A stretch of DNA of 64,000 nt from Cunninghamella blakesleeana (lineage: Eukaryota > Mucoromycota > Mucoromycetes > Mucorales > Cunninghamellaceae): NCBI GenBank assembly GCA_017871115.1, contig JAFCIZ010000006.1, forward strand, positions 2,356,001-2,420,000. The letters run 5' to 3'. This document shows, one piece after another, positions 62,403-64,000 of this stretch. Positions within the stretch are counted from its first letter, which is position 1. Each line of letters opens with the position of its first letter. The notes below the pieces were generated by a model. That model was not told the DNA's origin. It searched no databases and saw only the letters and a list, made by a program, of their open reading frames with translations. The translations under genes and the position numbers were made by a program.

Positions 62403-64000
62403 ATGACCAGAAAAAGAAAAAATAACAATTACAATAAAGAAGTGTTGAATTTTAACGAATACACTTTTGAAAACCAAAATAATTCTAATTCATCAACCTG
62501 GATAAATCCTGTTTTAACTTATATTTTTGGTATTGTAAGAAGCTTTTTTATTTCTATCTATCATTATAAAACAATGATACTGTTTTCATTGATTTATTTT
62601 ATTATAAATACTAATATGAATATTATTCATTTTTTTTCCTTCTTTTTTAAAAATTAATATTAATAGATATTATGTGGAATTCCTTGATTATTTTAAAAAC
62701 TTTATTTTCCAAGGTATTAACTGTGTTTTTTGCGATATTTATGATGATCACCATAACAAGATATTTCTCTCGATTTTTATATAATTCTGTTTTGGATACT
62801 ATATGTCCATTGATTCCATCTTCATTTACAAGTATTGTAAGTAGGGGAAAATAGATGTAGAGAGAATATTAAATACAATAATAAAATAAAAATGCGCATA
62901 CTCGTACAAAGTAAAAAGATAAATATATAAATTGCCATATCAGAAGTATACCAAATTAATATTACTTTCATGCTTATTCCTATTATCTTTATTTATATTA
63001 AAAGGTTCCAGCATGTGAGCATTGGGACCAGCCTATACCGAATTTTTCTCAGCTAGCCAAGGTACAGGAAAATTTATGTTTATCTGTATTAAATCCAAAT
63101 ATAAAATCAACAGACCAACCTTCTATACCTACAACTAATAATAAAAATGGTGATGGGAGTAGCGGAAATGATTATAATGACATGATAATGGAAGATCTAA
63201 CATCGCCTATCTCCCCACTTACTTTAAAACAAGTTGAATTAGCAACTCGGGACCTACAGCTTATGATTAAACATTCTAATTTAGCTTTATCAGACGTCTT
63301 GGAATCAAAACTTGGAGAGTACCTAATACATTCAAGAGCTTTTGGAAAAGATATTCAGGTACCTTTTTTTTGTTTTTTTTAAAAAAATAAAATAAAATGG
63401 AAATTAATAATAAAATATAATTCCATTTGTTTATATACATACTGACATCAAAAATAAAATATAATAAATTGTATTTTATAGAGTATACAATCTCAAACAA
63501 AAGGTGTAATAGATAATTTGATTACTTATAATACTATAACATCAAGAAAACTACTGGATGTTGAAAAAGGAATCACTAGCCGTCAAGAATTAAAATTGAT
63601 TTACGAAAAATTTATGGAACTCATAGGTATTAGAATATAATAGTAATAACAATAATAACAGGTGAATAATAAATAAATAATAAATAAATTATAGTCATTT
63701 TTCTAAATATATATTCATTATAAAATCTAAATAGAAAAAGAAGCCCGGCGATTAATTTTAGCCATCGAAAAAGCACAAGGATCATTAAATATTTTAGAAG
63801 AAGACTTGTATGCTATACATGAAATCACTATTAGAGAAAAAAGTTACCAAACCTCAGGGCAGCCAAATATTTTAGCTGATTTAGGAAATTTAGTACGTGG
63901 CAAAGAGTTACAACGACCTCTAGTGAAAAAAAATTTGGAATTATTAATGGAATATGACGTAGAAAGAATGAAAGCATCAAAAAGGTTGATTGTCTTGTTG
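62403..64000 (+). CDS. Unknown membrane protein with coiled-coil part, 3' end off the right edge
   Basis: I do not recognise the family. Exon model: 62403-62529, 62667-62836, 63005-63358, 63482-63626, 63735 to the edge. The N-terminus is basic (MTRKRKNNNYNKE), then comes a hydrophobic stretch (NPVLTYIF) continued across intron 1 by DIMWNSLIILKTLFSKVLTV and FFAIFMMITIT, i.e. one or two membrane helices. A linker with C-E-H-W-D (PACEHWDQPIPNFSQLAKVQ) follows, an Asn/Ser-rich spacer, then helices rich in charged heptads (LKQVELATRDLQLMIKHSNL; EKEARRLILAIEKAQGSLNI). The order is that of organelle- or nuclear-envelope proteins with one helical cytosolic part; this is inference. The donor of exon 1 (GTATTG) is the weakest junction; reading through it instead gives a protein ending at 62657. 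Confidence 0.55.

Overview
This window looks like nuclear DNA of an early-diverging fungus, most likely a mucoromycete (Mucorales-type). The DNA is extremely AT-rich. Almost every gene is cut by short introns (about 50-150 nt) with GTAA/GTAT donors and TATAG-like acceptors. Genes are packed on both strands, usually 200-700 bp apart, and the coding sequences are rich in Asn, Gln and Ser homopolymers. The gene families are fungal (Ssd1, Rgd1-type F-BAR/RhoGAP, Yap-type bZIP, alpha-arrestin with a PY motif, UNC93-type transporter), and one belongs to the carotenoid oxygenase family expanded in Mucorales. The species assignment is inference. No transposon, rRNA, CRISPR array or convincing tRNA is visible.

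Left part (1-13 kb): a lysophosphatidic-acid acyltransferase cut by the left edge, TMA16 with a decayed tandem copy of its 3' end, a Ser-rich unknown protein behind an apparently spliced leader, proteasome ATPase RPT1, an RGD1-like F-BAR/RhoGAP gene and a sugar-nucleotidyltransferase-like gene. Middle (13-34 kb): SSD1, a CCCH-zinc-finger/RWD-like protein, a nucleus-encoded mitochondrial ribosomal protein uS3, a TatD nuclease, a large PPR protein, a Twinkle-type mitochondrial helicase that lacks the primase half, and the complete 17-exon MED14. Right-middle (34-48.5 kb): proteasome ATPase RPT2 divergent from INO80 subunit IES6, a small ankyrin protein, a single-pass LEA2-like membrane protein, an alpha-arrestin, a cysteine-free Yap1-like bZIP factor and an UNC93-like transporter. 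Right part (50-64 kb): a carotenoid-oxygenase homologue that has lost all four iron-binding histidines, RPL14, an EST1/SMG6-like PIN protein, NOB1 and the 5' part of an unknown membrane protein cut by the right edge.

Most genes are housekeeping, spread over proteostasis (RPT1, RPT2), ribosome biogenesis and translation (TMA16, RPL14, NOB1, SSD1), transcription and chromatin (MED14, IES6, bZIP), mitochondrial expression and genome maintenance (uS3m, PPR, Twinkle-like) and signalling or trafficking (RGD1-like, arrestin). Physical order gives no operon-like logic, although RPT1, RPT2 and the ankyrin gene share a rare GC-rich heptamer upstream in the same orientation. The most unusual items are the dead carotenoid oxygenase, the cysteine-less Yap1-like factor, the helicase-only Twinkle, the nuclear uS3m, and introns placed in or directly after the start codon. 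Exon boundaries were read by eye; each multi-exon model was checked so that reading phase is preserved across all junctions and no stop interrupts it.
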